Counted from the stretch's first letter, positions 47,218 through 57,148 are shown. The stretch is DNA of 64,000 nt from Rhipicephalus microplus (GCF_043290135.1 NW_027464603.1:5619501-5683500), one strand, 5' to 3'. Numbers and translations are program-made. Notes: generated from the sequence alone by a model not told the origin.

Positions 47218-47650
47218 CGTTCTTCCTTCTTTATGGTAAGGGACCTTCATCCTTCTTGGACACTATCCTTCTGTACCGCCCAGGTCCTTCAGAATCAACT
47301 ACTTTGGCTAAAGCCGCAATATATGCCAAAGAATCTCGGCAGCTCGCACATTCGCTCACTACACATAATCAGGCTCGCCAGAAGCACTCCCATGACCGAC
47401 GCTCACCCCCTTCATCATACGCGCTTGGAACAATCGTGTGGCTTCGCATGCCGTCGTCTGCCCCAGGACTTTGCTCAAAGTTCATACCCAAGTATCACGG
47501 TCCGTACCGGATTCTGCGCCAGACATCACCAGTCCACTACATAGTGTAACCTATTTAGCCACTTACTTATCAACGGCGCTGCGGGCGTGAGACTGTGGAG
47601 GTCGACTGTCTAAAACTTCACTGCGACCCACCAGTCTTGTCTCTGCCATA
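47218..47650 (+). pseudogene. Ty3-type integrase C-terminus
   Basis: From the junction the frame reads FFLLYGKGPSSFLDT, the conserved late integrase motif, then KHSHDRRSP and the GPY/F-like KYHGPYRILRQTSP, stopping at 47,549. The opposite copy at 62,577-62,950 continues into the catalytic core. Here the core is replaced by LINE sequence. After 47,640 comes about 220 bp of non-coding DNA before the CT/TA tracts. Confidence 0.8.
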
Positions 47651-47862
47651 GGTTGTGAGGATGGCTCCTTTTGCACTGGGAAGTCAATGTAGTGACAAAT
47701 ACGGACTATGATATAAAAACGTCAAAGAAGACATTTGTTGTGGCGGAGGCTCGTGGTGCTGCATCTGCTGCTGAAACCGCTGGCTGATTTCTCGCTGCTG
47801 TTAGGCCCACTAAACGGTTGCTTCACGTCGGCGTAGTGTCTAAGCGTGTAACAGTATTCTCA

Positions 47863-47868
<6 letters not shown>

Positions 47869-47940
<72 letters not shown>
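47869..47940. repeat. (CT)n-(TA)n microsatellite
   Basis: Pure CT followed by pure TA. The mirrored counterpart lies at 62,194-62,305. Confidence 0.95.
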
Positions 47941-47942
<2 letters not shown>

Positions 47943-47993
47943 ATAGATATTGATATACCAAAATGTGATGCTTAACTCGGGTAAGATTATCCG

Positions 47994-48133
47994 CAGTGAA
48001 GAAGACGAACGTACGCAGTGGTTCTTTTGACGTTTCGGCCGCGGGTCCCGCCTTAATCACCAATTTTCATGAAGGCCGGACTCGCGGCCGAAATTTCAAT
48101 GAAACCACTTTGTACGTGCGTCTTGTTCACTGC

Positions 48134-48137
<4 letters not shown>
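47994..48137. repeat. ~144-bp foldback palindrome
   Basis: The left half begins 'gcagtgaagaagacgaacg' and contains GACGTTTCGGCCGCGGGTCC. The right half is its imperfect reverse complement (GGACTCGCGGCCGAAATTTC, ending 'cttgttcactgc'). The two halves meet around 48,062-48,068. It is flanked by TA tracts, and the inverted arm has the same structure at 61,997-62,140. 'GTTTCGGCCGCG' repeats next to TA tracts recall Penelope-like or related tick repeats, but I cannot confirm the family. Confidence 0.8.

Positions 48138-48199
<62 letters not shown>
48134..48199. repeat. (TA)n tract
   Basis: About 33 uninterrupted TA units followed by a short TG run, directly before the 5' LTR. Confidence 0.95.
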
Positions 48200-48202
<3 letters not shown>

Positions 48203-48210
48203 TGTGTGTG

Positions 48211-48313
48211 TGTGACGTATGAAGCAATGTTTGGTAGAAGCTGAAGAGGAAGAAGTGAAAATGGAATAAACATGTCGTATGAGCCAGCCCACGTCGCAAA
48301 GTCATCATAGCGT
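48211..48313 (+). repeat. 5' LTR of the gag-only element
   Basis: About 103 bp, TGTGACGTATGAAGC to the segment ending 'gtcatcatagcgt'. It contains a polyadenylation signal AATAAA. It differs from the 3' LTR at several positions, so the insertion is not very recent. Confidence 0.75.
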
Positions 48314-48448
48314 CATACGAGTCGACAGCATGAAGACCTGCCAGCGCCCCTTCATCAGTCGCTCATCATCTACGCAGTCCTCCGCATGACACCCTGTGCA
48401 TACATGGACTACCGTACAAGCGCTTAGCATTACACATCGACCAGCATC

Positions 48449-49660
48449 ATGTCAAAAGCATCCACTGACCTTCCCATCCCCAAGTACACCGGAGCAGTGG
48501 ACAATGGACCCGTACAAGACTGGTTTGACCTGTTCGAGTTCCACGCTATCGCTGCATCATGGTCGGAACGAGAGATGGTTACGAACTTCAGCGACTACGT
48601 CACTGGTGAGGCATTTAAAGTTTACCTCACCCACATATTCAACAACGACGAGTCTTGGCAAAAGATAAAAGAAGTAATGATCGTCTGGCTGCAAGACTCT
48701 AATAAAGATTCGATTAGAACACACACTCTCAGTGCATTGGAACTCAATCATCGCAGCCATAAGCAACCTTCACGCATTCGAGCATAGAGTATGAATTTAC
48801 AGTTCTCGTCAGGTGAAGTTAGCCGCATGCTCACGGAAAGGCCACGCTGCCGTTTTCCCATCTTTCCACCTGGTTCCTCAACCGCGCAAATATCGGCAAT
48901 GCTTAACTCTCCGCTCCATAAAAGAATCGAATCCACTATCGATGACTCAGATGCATTGAATAATCCGTGCCGCATGCGCACTTTTCAAACTGACTTGGTA
49001 TTCAGCTCAGCAGTTCCACCAAAGCAGAAGCATTCACAATCAGCATCTTGTAAAGAAAATTCTTTTGCAAAAGCTTCCAACGTTCATCAATCCTAGGATC
49101 AGAGCGACGTCAATCCAGTGCACGACCTCCCTGCCAACACTGAAAACAAAAGCGTAGGTGCGACTTCTGATGACACAAGTACCCTTCAGGCAACGACCAA
49201 CAATGAGCGGTTTACGAATACAGAAGATTCAATTGCGCGAAACCCTCCACATTGTCTTGCGCCAGCAACAGCTGCATTGGTTGGCGTCGTAGAAGCCTGC
49301 GGAAGGCTTCCTAAGAATCCAGGCACACCACGATCAGTGTCACACCACAAGCAAGTCGACGAAACCAAGAAACTACATCGTCAACGTATTCTTCAGCGTT
49401 GTCCACGACGAAAGAAACCTTCATCAAAACCACACTTAAGGCTCAAAGATCATTGCGAAAAGGACCGTCGTCGTGAATACATTCTCCACCAGATAATAAA
49501 AATGCGCCTTCGATCAAAACATCTGCGACATCGCTATAGCGAAATCTCCAAAAGCCACAAAAGCACCACTTGTACTCGGCAGGAACACAGGCAGCGCCCA
49601 ATCAACCTCGATCAACGCGCACGCAAGCTGCCTGCATGGCCTGTGTATCAACCACGATGA
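48449..49660 (+). pseudogene. Gag-like frame with two in-frame TAG codons
   Basis: One continuous frame of about 404 codons from ATG 48,449 to 49,660, interrupted only by TAG at 48,785-48,787 and TAG at 49,094-49,096. Segment 1 (112 residues) has capsid-like motifs: PKYTGAVDNGPVQDWFDLFE, VTGEAFKVYLTH and SWQKIKEVMI. Segment 2 (101 residues) contains LTERPRCRFP and SSAVPPKQKH. Segment 3 is strongly basic, rich in Arg, Lys and His (RQRILQRCPRRKKPSSK), which fits nucleic-acid binding. There is no CCHC knuckle. The opposite copy has both stops at the same places. Function as Gag is inferred from the N-terminal motifs. Confidence 0.65.
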
Positions 49661-49908
49661 AACATTCGATGCCTACAGTATCGGAACTTTCGATTCTGCA
49701 AGATGTTCGAGCCTCGTTCATTCTAAACAACAGTACCAGCTGTGATTACCCCTACCTCTACGTCCAAAGCATTTTTGTGTTATCCAGGACGCAACCACAA
49801 GCCTCGCCCACCAGAACTCATGCGTTAGCCGGACTGCTGCACTTTCCCCTGAAGTCTTTGAATGTTTACGGAACTTCCCTGGAGCATAGACCCAATTGTG
49901 AATTTTGA
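49570..49908 (+). pseudogene. Second, overlapping ORF of the gag-only element
   Basis: A 112-codon frame overlapping the end of the gag-like frame by about 90 bases in a different phase. It is conserved nearly unchanged in the inverted copy (60,183-60,521), ending EHR(P/T)NCEF. It has no recognised motif. It may be a remnant of a pol N-terminus in the phase expected for -1 expression, or non-coding sequence shared by recent duplication. Confidence 0.35.
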
Positions 49909-49986
49909 CATTTGTGACTTTTTAACCTCTCCTTGTTTTTTTTCTTGTTTCTAATCCATGCCTTCTTTCAGGAAGAGGGGGAATCA

Positions 49987-50436
<450 letters not shown>

Positions 50437-50539
50437 CTATAAACGAAAATAATGCCAAGTAAAGTATAGAGAAGGCTATTAGACCGATGTGTAAGGTGAA
50501 TATGAACAAACAAAAGTGGGCGTATTGATAACTTGCCGT

Positions 50540-50609
50540 GGGCTGGAATTGAACCTGCGACCTTCGAATGACGCGTTTGATGCTCTGCCACTGAGCTACC
50601 ATGGCGGCC
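50540..50609 (-). other. tRNA-like sequence, unit 1
   Basis: On the minus strand the A-box TAGCTCAGTGG and B-box GGTTCAATTCC are correctly ordered about 30 bp apart, as in a Pol III internal promoter. It does not fold as a clean cloverleaf (weak acceptor and anticodon stems). I therefore treat it as tRNA-derived repeat, not a functional tRNA gene. Confidence 0.65.
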
Positions 50610-50990
50610 ATCTTCTCAGCCACTTTATTGTGTATATATGTGAATTTAAACGTGGGAGTGTCAGTCAGCGCCATCTGTAGCCATGGCAGCGAGTGTGGCA
50701 CGCTCTTTTATGAGCACGTGTGGCGTAACATAGCACGTGAACTTATTACAAGCTGGCAGCTGACCAATGGTCCCTCAATTACAACCTAAGACACCAAGTC
50801 TGCAGCACGAGAACATCGTTAATGAATAAGGGAAAGAAGTGTATACTTAAGGGCTCTTTTTTCCGTGTCTTGACACAATATAAAGAAATTTAACCGACAA
50901 TGATGTCTGAGAAAGTATAGGGGAGACCATTAGACCGATTTGTAAGGTGAATATAAAGAATGAATAGTGGGCGTATTGATGACTTGCTGT

Positions 50991-51060
50991 GGGCTGGAAT
51001 TGAACCTGCGACCTTCGAATAACGTCTTTGATGCTCTACCACTGAGCTACCATGGCGGCC
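50991..51060 (-). other. tRNA-like sequence, unit 2
   Basis: The same A-box/B-box arrangement as 50,540-50,609, differing at a handful of bases in the anticodon region. It lies just before the LINE insertion point. Confidence 0.65.
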
Positions 51061-51086
51061 ATCTTCCCAGCCACTTTATTGGGTAT

Positions 51087-51117
<31 letters not shown>

Positions 51118-51291
51118 GCCTGACTACGTCTACTGCAGGACAAAGGCCTCTCCCATGTTCCGCCAGTTAACCCGGTCCTGTGCTTGCTGCTGCCAATTTA
51201 TACCCGCAAACTTCTTAATCTCATCTGCCAACCTAACCTTCTGTCTCCACCTAACCCGCTTCTCTTTTCTGAGAATCCAGTTAGTTACCCT

Positions 51292-52190
51292 TTATGACCA
51301 GCGGTTATCCTGTCTACGCGCTACTTGCCCGGCCCATGTCCAATTCCTCTTCTTTATTTCAACTATAATATCCTTAAGCCCCGTTTGTCTACTAATCCAC
51401 TCTGCTCTCTTCTTGTCTCTTAAGGTTACACGTACCATTTTTCTTTCCATTGCTCGCTGCGTCGTCCTCAATTTAAGCTGAACCCTCTTTGTAAGTCTCC
51501 AGGTTTCTGCTCTGTAGCTAAGTACCAGCAAGATACAGCTGTTATATACCTTCCTCTTGAGGGATAGTGGCAATCTACCTGTCATAATTTGTGAGTGCTT
51601 GCCGAATGTGCTCCACCCCATTCTTATTCTTCTAGTTACTGCAATCTCGTGGTTAGGCTCTACGGTTATTACCTGCCCTAAGTAGACATAGTCTTTTACA
51701 ACTTCAAGTGCACTATTACCTATCTCGAAGCGCTGCTCCTTTCCGAGACACACGTTTCTGCTCTCCTTGTCTAACTCCGTAATCATGAGTTGCAATTCGT
51801 CCCCTGAGTTACTCAGCAATGCAATGTCATCGGCGAAGTGCAGGTTACTAAGGTATTCTTCATTAACTCTTATCCCTAACTGTTCCCATTCTAGGCTTAT
51901 GAATACCTCCTGTAAGCACGTGGTAAATAGCATTGGGGAGATTGTGTCGCCCTGCCTTACATCCTTCTTGATTGGTATTCTGTTGCTTTCTTTATGAAGC
52001 ACAATGGTAGCCGTTGATCCCCTGTAGATTTCCTCCAGAATGTTTATATACACTTCATCTACGCCCTGATTCCGCAGTGTCTGCATGACGGCTGATATTT
52101 CTACTGAATCAAACGCCTTCTCGTAATCCATGAAGGCTATGTATAGTGGTTGGTTATACTCTGAGCATTTCTCTATTACCTGACTGATAG
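51292..52190 (-). pseudogene. RTE reverse transcriptase, C-terminal part
   Basis: Open on the minus strand from the Ty3 insertion point. MDYEKAFDSVE (catalytic Asp motif A), then VRQGDTISPMLF, the catalytic FADDIALLS and the thumb with YVYLGQVIT, ending with a C-terminal WTWAGQVARRQDNRWS and a stop at 51,292. Order and wording fit RTE/BovB-type RTs. The sequence directly continues the minus-strand frame that ends at 57,404 across the nested element. Confidence 0.92.
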
Positions 52191-52366
52191 TGTTACGGGA
52201 AAGATTTATTCACCGAGAGCTGGTCTTGCTAACGGCTTCGAGAGCGCCCAGTCAAGCAGGCCAACGGGAGAAGCTTCAGCGTCCAACCCACTACAACCAC
52301 GTTGTCGTCTTCTTCATTTGGGTGCCAATTCAGCTGTGTCGGTGCGACAGTTCCATACACGTATCA
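52191..52366 (-). repeat. 3' LTR of the Ty3 element
   Basis: 176 bp, plus-strand TGTTACGGGAAAG to CACGTATCA. It differs from the other LTR at one visible position (cggtgcgac versus cggtacgac). On the element strand a G-rich tract (GGGCCGGGGTGA) precedes it, a possible polypurine primer. Confidence 0.92.
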
Positions 52367-52563
52367 TCACCCCGGCCCGTAAGGCACCGCCTCGGTGCCT
52401 GTTAAACAAGCGAGTCGGCATTGTAGGGCTTGAGACGAGAAACGTGGACCACTTCCGTTCTGGGAGCAGCAGCTGATGAGTTTGTGGTAGCGGCAATCTC
52501 GTAGGTCACAGGTGTGACTTGACGAATGACTCGGTAGGGCCCAGCGTATCGCGATAATAGTTT

Positions 52564-54183
52564 CTAGCAGAGGCCAACACGTCGAGATGGAAGCCACAGG
52601 AGAACAAGAGATCCCGCAAAAAAAATGGCATCTCTATGTCGACGGTCATAAAGAGACTTCTGTGCTGTCTGCGACGACGATAACCGAGCACGCGCTACCG
52701 CACGTGCCGTGAGGGCACGGGTGATTGCATCCTGAGCGTACGAGGTGGAGGATGGGTGGTCTGATGAAAGCAATGTGTCGAAGGGCAGTAAGGGATGACG
52801 TCCGTAGAGTAGATAAAAAGGGGAGTAGCCCGCTGTTTCATGACGCGACGAGATATAGGCGAAGGTTACGAACGAAAGAGCTATGTCCCAATCGGTGTGG
52901 TCGGTAGATACGTACATGGAAAGCATGTCCGTCAATGTGCGGTTTAGTCGCTCCGTAAGGCCGTTAGTCTGAGGGTGGTAAGATGTGGTGAAGTTGTGAC
53001 GGGTAGCACAAGATCGGAGTAGCTCATCAACCACACGAGATAGAAAGTAGCGACCACGGTCTGTGAGCAGGTGAGTCGGAGCGCCGTGCTGGAGAATAAT
53101 GTCGTACAGCAGGAAGTCGCCAACGTCGGTTGCGCAGCTGGTTGGTAGCGCTCGAGTGATTGCATACCGAGTGGCATAGTCTGTGGCCACTGCAATCCAT
53201 TTATTTCCAGTTGTAGAAGTAGGAAAAGGGCCTAGCAAGTCCAACCCCACTCGATAAAATGGCTCGGCTGGAACTTCAATAGGTTGAAGTAGACAGGCAG
53301 GGGGAGTCGTAGGCTTCTTTCGGCGCTGGCAGAGGTCACAAGATGTGACGTAACGGCGAACAGAGCGGTACAGACCCTTCCAGAATACTCGTCGTCGAAT
53401 GCGGTCGTAAGTTCTGGAGACTCCTAGATGTCCAGAAGTTGGAGCGTCGTGGAATTGTCGCAGAACATCCTTTCGCAAGTGATGCGGTACGACGAGTAAA
53501 AGTTCGGCGCCGTCGGGGTGAAAGTTGCGTTGGTACAAAACGTTGTCTTGAAGCAGGTATCTGCTAAGAGAAGGATCAGCATAACGCGATTGAAGGCGGT
53601 CAATGATGGTGAGCAGCGATGGATCTTGGCGCTGTTCGTCAGCCACGTTCAGAAAGTCAGTGATGGCTAAAACGCAGGCATCGGATTCTAAATCAGTGGA
53701 GCTAGGTGGATCAACAGGGTGCCGGGATAAGCAGTCAGCATCGCTGTGCAGCTTTCCAGATTTGTAAACAACCGAGAATGAGTACTCCTGTAATCGAAGT
53801 GCCCATCGGCCGAGTTTTCCTGTAGGGTCCTTAAGCGTCGACAGCCAGCAAAGCGCAATATGGTCCGTGATGACTGCGAACGGACGTCCGTATAAGTACG
53901 GACGGAATTTCGCAATAGCCCAAGCGAGGGCTAAGCATCCCCGCTCAGTGAAGGAATAATTTTGTTCCGCTTGCGACAAAAGGCGGCTAGCGAAGGCTAA
54001 CACACGGTTGGTGCCATTCTGTATCTGAGCGAGTACAGCACCAATGCTGTGGCCGCTTGCATAGGTGCGAAGCTCTGTTCGAGCCGCTGGATCAAAATGA
54101 GCCAACACAGGTGGTGATGTGAGGGTGGTAATTAGCGACGCGAAGGAGTGTTTTCGGTCCCTTCCCCAAAAAAAAGGCCACAT
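52564..54183 (-). pseudogene. Ty3 pol, RNase H and integrase
   Basis: This frame is offset -1 from the PR-RT frame at an A7 run (54,183-54,189). RNase H has LAWAIAKFRPYLYG and SDADCLSRHP in place, but its first catalytic Asp is replaced: RTYASGHSIG has Tyr where TDAS is usual (about 54,061-54,063). Integrase has a zinc-binding domain (SGHLG, CDLCQRRK), catalytic residues in GLDLLGPF, LLTDRGRYF and NGLTERLNR, and the late motif FYLLYGRHP. A TAG at 52,564-52,566 truncates the GPY/F-like module, which is readable beyond it (YAGPYRVIRQVTPV) down to ~52,406. In active elements this part degrades the RNA template and integrates cDNA. Confidence 0.9.
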
Positions 54184-55894
54184 TTTTTTAGGAGATCCAT
54201 GAGGGGCCTAGCAATATCCGCGAAATTGAAGACAAAGCGGCGGAAGTATGAGCAGAGCCCAATAAAACTGCGAACTTCTTGTGTGGAACGCGGAACTGGG
54301 AATTCTCGAACTGCACGGACTTTGTCAGGGTCGGGTTGAACACCAGTGGCGTCAACAAGGTGGCCGAGTAGTTTAATCTGCCGACGCCCAAATGAGCATT
54401 TCGACGAATTGAGTTGGAGACCAGCGCAACGAAAAACGTCAAGAATTGCCGAGAGACGAGACAGGTGGCTTTCGAAGGAGGGCGAGAAAACTATTACATC
54501 ATCCAGATAGCAGAGGCAGGTCGACCATTTGAAACCGCGAAGAAGAGAGTCTATCATACGTTCAAAAGTAGCCGGGGCATTGCACAAACCAAAAGGCATG
54601 ACCTTGAATTGGTAAAGGCCGTCGGGTGTGATGAATGCCGTCTTCTCGCGGTCGCGGTCGTCGACCGAAATTTGCCAGTATCCGGATCGAAGGTCAAGGG
54701 ACGAGAAATAGTTGGCGCCGTAGAGGCAGTCGAGCGCATCATCGATTCGAGGTAAAGGATAAACATCCTTCTTGGTGATCCGATTCAGGTGGCGATAGTC
54801 GACGCAAAAACGCCAGGTGTTGTCCTTCTTTTTAACTAAGACCACAGGGGAGGCCCAAGGGCTCGATGACGGCTCAATGACGTCTTTACTGAGCATTTTC
54901 TCGACCTCCGTCTGTATTACTTGGCGCTCAGCACGTGACACGCGATAAGGGCGTTTGTGAAGTGGACTGGCGTCGCCGGTATCGATGCGGTGGGTTACGG
55001 CAGTTGTGCGGCCCAGGGGACGGTCGTCAACGTCAAAGATATCCAGGTAAGAAAATAGAACACCCCGGGGCGCCGCAACTTGGGAAGGTAAGAGGTCACT
55101 GGATATCATTTTGTCGAAGAACGCCTTATTTTGCGACGTGATGACAGGTTTTGTCATGGTCTTAGTGTCAGGTGTAAAAGAACAAATCGAACATTCATCA
55201 AGGGTGGAAAGATCGGCTGAAGTGATGCCTTGGGGAAGCACTTGGGTCGACGTAGTGAAGTTCAGGACTGGAAGTAGCACCGTGTTGTTAGCAACAACCA
55301 CTATAGTATGTGGTAGTGCGATGTGGTGCGTAAGAGTCAAATCAATGAGGGGAGCTACCAGATAGTCTCCATCAGGAACGGACGGGAAGGGCGACAGAGG
55401 AATGTACATAGCAGCCTGGGGCGGTAGCCGTAGAGACTCCACGGATCGTAGCCGAGTGCGACTTGGAGGAGTGAAATCGGAGCACAAAGGCAATTCGAGC
55501 CGTAAGATACCGGTAGAACAATCGATGAGGGCGGAGTGGGCGGTTAAGAAGTCAATTCCAAGGATGACGTCGTGTGGGCAAGCATCGAGGACTGCGAAGA
55601 GAACGGAAGTGTGGTGGCCAGCAACAGTAACGCGGGCAGTGCACATACCAAGCACCGATGTTCGACTTCCGTTGGCAACTCGAACAGTAGAGAACATAGC
55701 TGGTGTGAGAACCTTTTTCAGGCGAGGTCGAAGTGTAGAACTCATAACAGATACTTGGGCACCAGTGTCAATTAGAGCAGTAACGGCGTGGCCATCAACG
55801 AACACCCGAGGTAAATTGCGTCTTGAATTTGGAGCCGGTTGAGGGTTTTCGTTCCGAGTCGTAAACGCAGCGCCACCTCGAGGAGCTGCACTCG
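54132..55894 (-). pseudogene. Ty3 pol, protease and reverse transcriptase
   Basis: Open in the -1 phase relative to gag, entered at the frameshift site just before the gag stop. No ATG is needed. Counting from 55,805: protease ALIDTGAQVSVM at residues 10-21 (intact DTG) and ILGIDFL at 81-87; RT motifs WRFCVDYRHLN ~331-341, SSLDLRSGYWQI ~368-379, VMPFGLCNAPATF ~402-414, the catalytic CYLDDVIVFS ~432-441, then a tether with FIGLCSYFRRF. The frame runs off at the A7 run and ends at 54,132. All visible catalytic residues of PR and RT are intact. The disruption is only the shift into RNase H. Confidence 0.92.
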
Positions 55895-57148
55895 TCAGTT
55901 TCCCGGGGAATGGGCAGAATAAGCCGGTGACGGAGAGCGGCGGCGTTGAGGGGAGCGTGACGGCCGACCCTGAGGTGACGGCGAGCGGCTGGACCAGTTT
56001 CTCTGGGCGACGACGTCAGCGTAGGACGATTCGGAGCGTGGAAATGAACGGCGAGCTGAAGGGTCCAGAATATGGTCATCCGGAAAACCTGGTTGCGAAT
56101 AGTGTCCGCGGTCCTGACGGCGATCTACATTACGAAAGCTTGGCCGGAAATACGACCTGTTACGGCAATGGCGGCAGATGTGCCCAACTCGAGAGCAAGA
56201 AAAGCAGATTGGTCGATCATCATGCGTGCGCCACTCAGATGGATTTCGGTAGCGTGGTGGAAACCGAGGAGTCGAAGCTGCCGCAGCGACAAGTGGAGGA
56301 GAGTGGTGGTCAGCGTTGTGGACGGGAGTGCTCATGGGTTGTGGCATAAGTCTGGCGGGCTGGGGAACCTGGACGCCCAGGTTAGCAAACTCCTGACGTA
56401 CGATGGCTTGAATAAGCGAGACTGTTGCCCAGTTGTCTTGCGCAGGGGGCTGATAGGAAGCGGGTGCCATGGCTTCCAGCTCCTGGCGAACAATCCTTGC
56501 GATATTGGCAGGAGGGGCAAGTGAACGGGGCGCTACAGAATCCTCGCAAGACGAAGTCGCAGCAGTGTTTGGTAGTCTCGCGATTTGGTGGGTGATTCGC
56601 CTGCTTTTAGCTTGCTCAAATCTCCGGCATTCAGATATGATGGAGTCGACAGTGGTGCAGTTCTTGCACATTAGTATGTTGAAAGCATCATCAGCAATGC
56701 CTTTCAAGACGTTGCTGATCTTGTCCGCCTCGGACATGTTTTTTTCCGTCTTCCGGCACAGTGCCAGTACGTCTTGGATGTACGTGACGTACGACTCCGT
56801 CGACGATTGAACACGCGACGCGAGTTCCTGCCTGGCTGCCATCTGACGAGCAACTGACCGACCGAACAAATCGTGAAGCTTTTGCTTGCATGTGTCCCAG
56901 CTGGTTAATTCTTCTTCATGCGTCTCATACCAGGCGCGTGCCGTACCACGTAGGTAGAATAGAATATTTGCGAGCATAAGCGTTTCGTCCCACCTGTAGT
57001 GCTTGCTGACGCGCTCGAATAATGCGAGCCATTCTTTGACGTCCGTGCTGTGCGTCCCGGAAAACGTGCCAGAGTCGAGAAGATGGGGGGGAATCACAGG
57101 TGATGGAGCCGGCGCGGATGGCGAGGCCTGAGTGCCAGTTTCAGGCAT
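55895..57148 (-). CDS. gag: Ty3 Gag polyprotein (capsid-nucleocapsid), intact
   Basis: A frame of 417 residues from the ATG at 57,148 (the frame is open to 57,223, but this is the first ATG, starting MPETGTQASPS). The N-terminus is Pro/Ser-rich. The capsid core has FSGTHSTDVKEWLALFERV, FYLRGTARAWYE, DKISNVLKGIADDAF and CRRFEQAKSRR. Near residue 340 is a single CX2CX4HX4C zinc knuckle (CFSCSRVGHICRHC). The last ~40 residues are Arg/Ser-rich (RSPSP, SPQRRRSPSP), resembling an RS domain. The stop TGA at 55,895-55,897 directly follows the slippery heptamer. No internal stop is seen, so this is the only intact gene of the element. It would form the particle and bind RNA. Confidence 0.92.
   Translation of the reverse strand: MPETGTQASPSAPAPSPVIPPHLLDSGTFSGTHSTDVKEWLALFERVSKHYRWDETLMLANILFYLRGTARAWYETHEEELTSWDTCKQKLHDLFGRSVARQMAARQELASRVQSSTESYVTYIQDVLALCRKTEKNMSEADKISNVLKGIADDAFNILMCKNCTTVDSIISECRRFEQAKSRRITHQIARLPNTAATSSCEDSVAPRSLAPPANIARIVRQELEAMAPASYQPPAQDNWATVSLIQAIVRQEFANLGVQVPQPARLMPQPMSTPVHNADHHSPPLVAAAASTPRFPPRYRNPSEWRTHDDRPICFSCSRVGHICRHCRNRSYFRPSFRNVDRRQDRGHYSQPGFPDDHILDPSARRSFPRSESSYADVVAQRNWSSRSPSPQGRPSRSPQRRRSPSPAYSAHSPGN
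55898..55904 (-). promoter_or_regulatory. -1 programmed frameshift heptamer G GGA AAC at the gag stop
   Basis: In gag phase the minus strand reads CCG GGA AAC TGA. G-GGA-AAC fits the X XXY YYZ rule, and slippage leads into CTG ACG and the pol phase, as the -1 offset of pol requires. Three bases past the heptamer CGAGT and GCAGC (55,885-55,894) can pair with GCTGC (55,867-55,871) and ACTCG (55,855-55,859), giving a candidate stimulatory stem with a bulge. Confidence 0.8.

Larger units (their letters stand above)
43220..47221 (+). mobile_element. CR1/L2-type non-LTR retrotransposon, decayed
   Basis: A plus-strand LINE with a 5' region (~43,280-43,700), ORF1 (43,704-44,492) and ORF2 with AP-type endonuclease and reverse transcriptase (44,493-47,203). 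The RT motifs (SGVPQGTVLG, FADD) and the 2A-bearing ORF1 fit the CR1/L2/Rex group. Clade assignment needs a tree. The 3' end stops abruptly at ~47,221 where Ty3 integrase sequence begins, so no 3' UTR or tail is left. Frameshifts and stops in both ORFs make it inactive. Confidence 0.85.
50433..51085 (-). repeat. Tandem tRNA-like repeat, units 1 and 2 (part)
   Basis: A unit of roughly 450-490 bp appears more than once. Shared landmarks are 'aagtgtatacttaa(a/g)ggctc', 'ttagaccgat(g/t)tgtaaggtga', the tRNA-like segment, and 'aatttaaacgtgggagtgtcagtcagcgcc'. Unit 2 is interrupted at ~51,085 by the RTE LINE and resumes at ~59,416. The tRNA-like part and the 'ttattgtgtatatatgtg' boundary lie between units. 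It may be a SINE that became tandem. Confidence 0.7.

Noticed and set aside
48053..48292. Long open frames of Ile-Tyr repeats over TA tracts here and at 49,993-50,701 and 61,783-62,294
   Set aside because: They are translations of (TA)n microsatellites and adjoining repeat ends, with no coding signal.
50540..50609. Possible functional tRNA gene on the minus strand
   Set aside because: The A and B boxes are good but the acceptor and anticodon stems do not form a clean cloverleaf, and the sequence recurs inside a tandem repeat.
51292..52131. Reverse transcriptase as a retron, group II intron or diversity-generating element
   Set aside because: Motif wording, an AP-type endonuclease upstream, a TGA-repeat tail and the genomic setting fit an RTE LINE.
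55402..55842. Plus-strand ORFs opposite the Ty3 gag and pol, for example also 55,927-56,349 and 54,414-54,755
   Set aside because: They are complementary-strand shadows of a well-identified minus-strand element.
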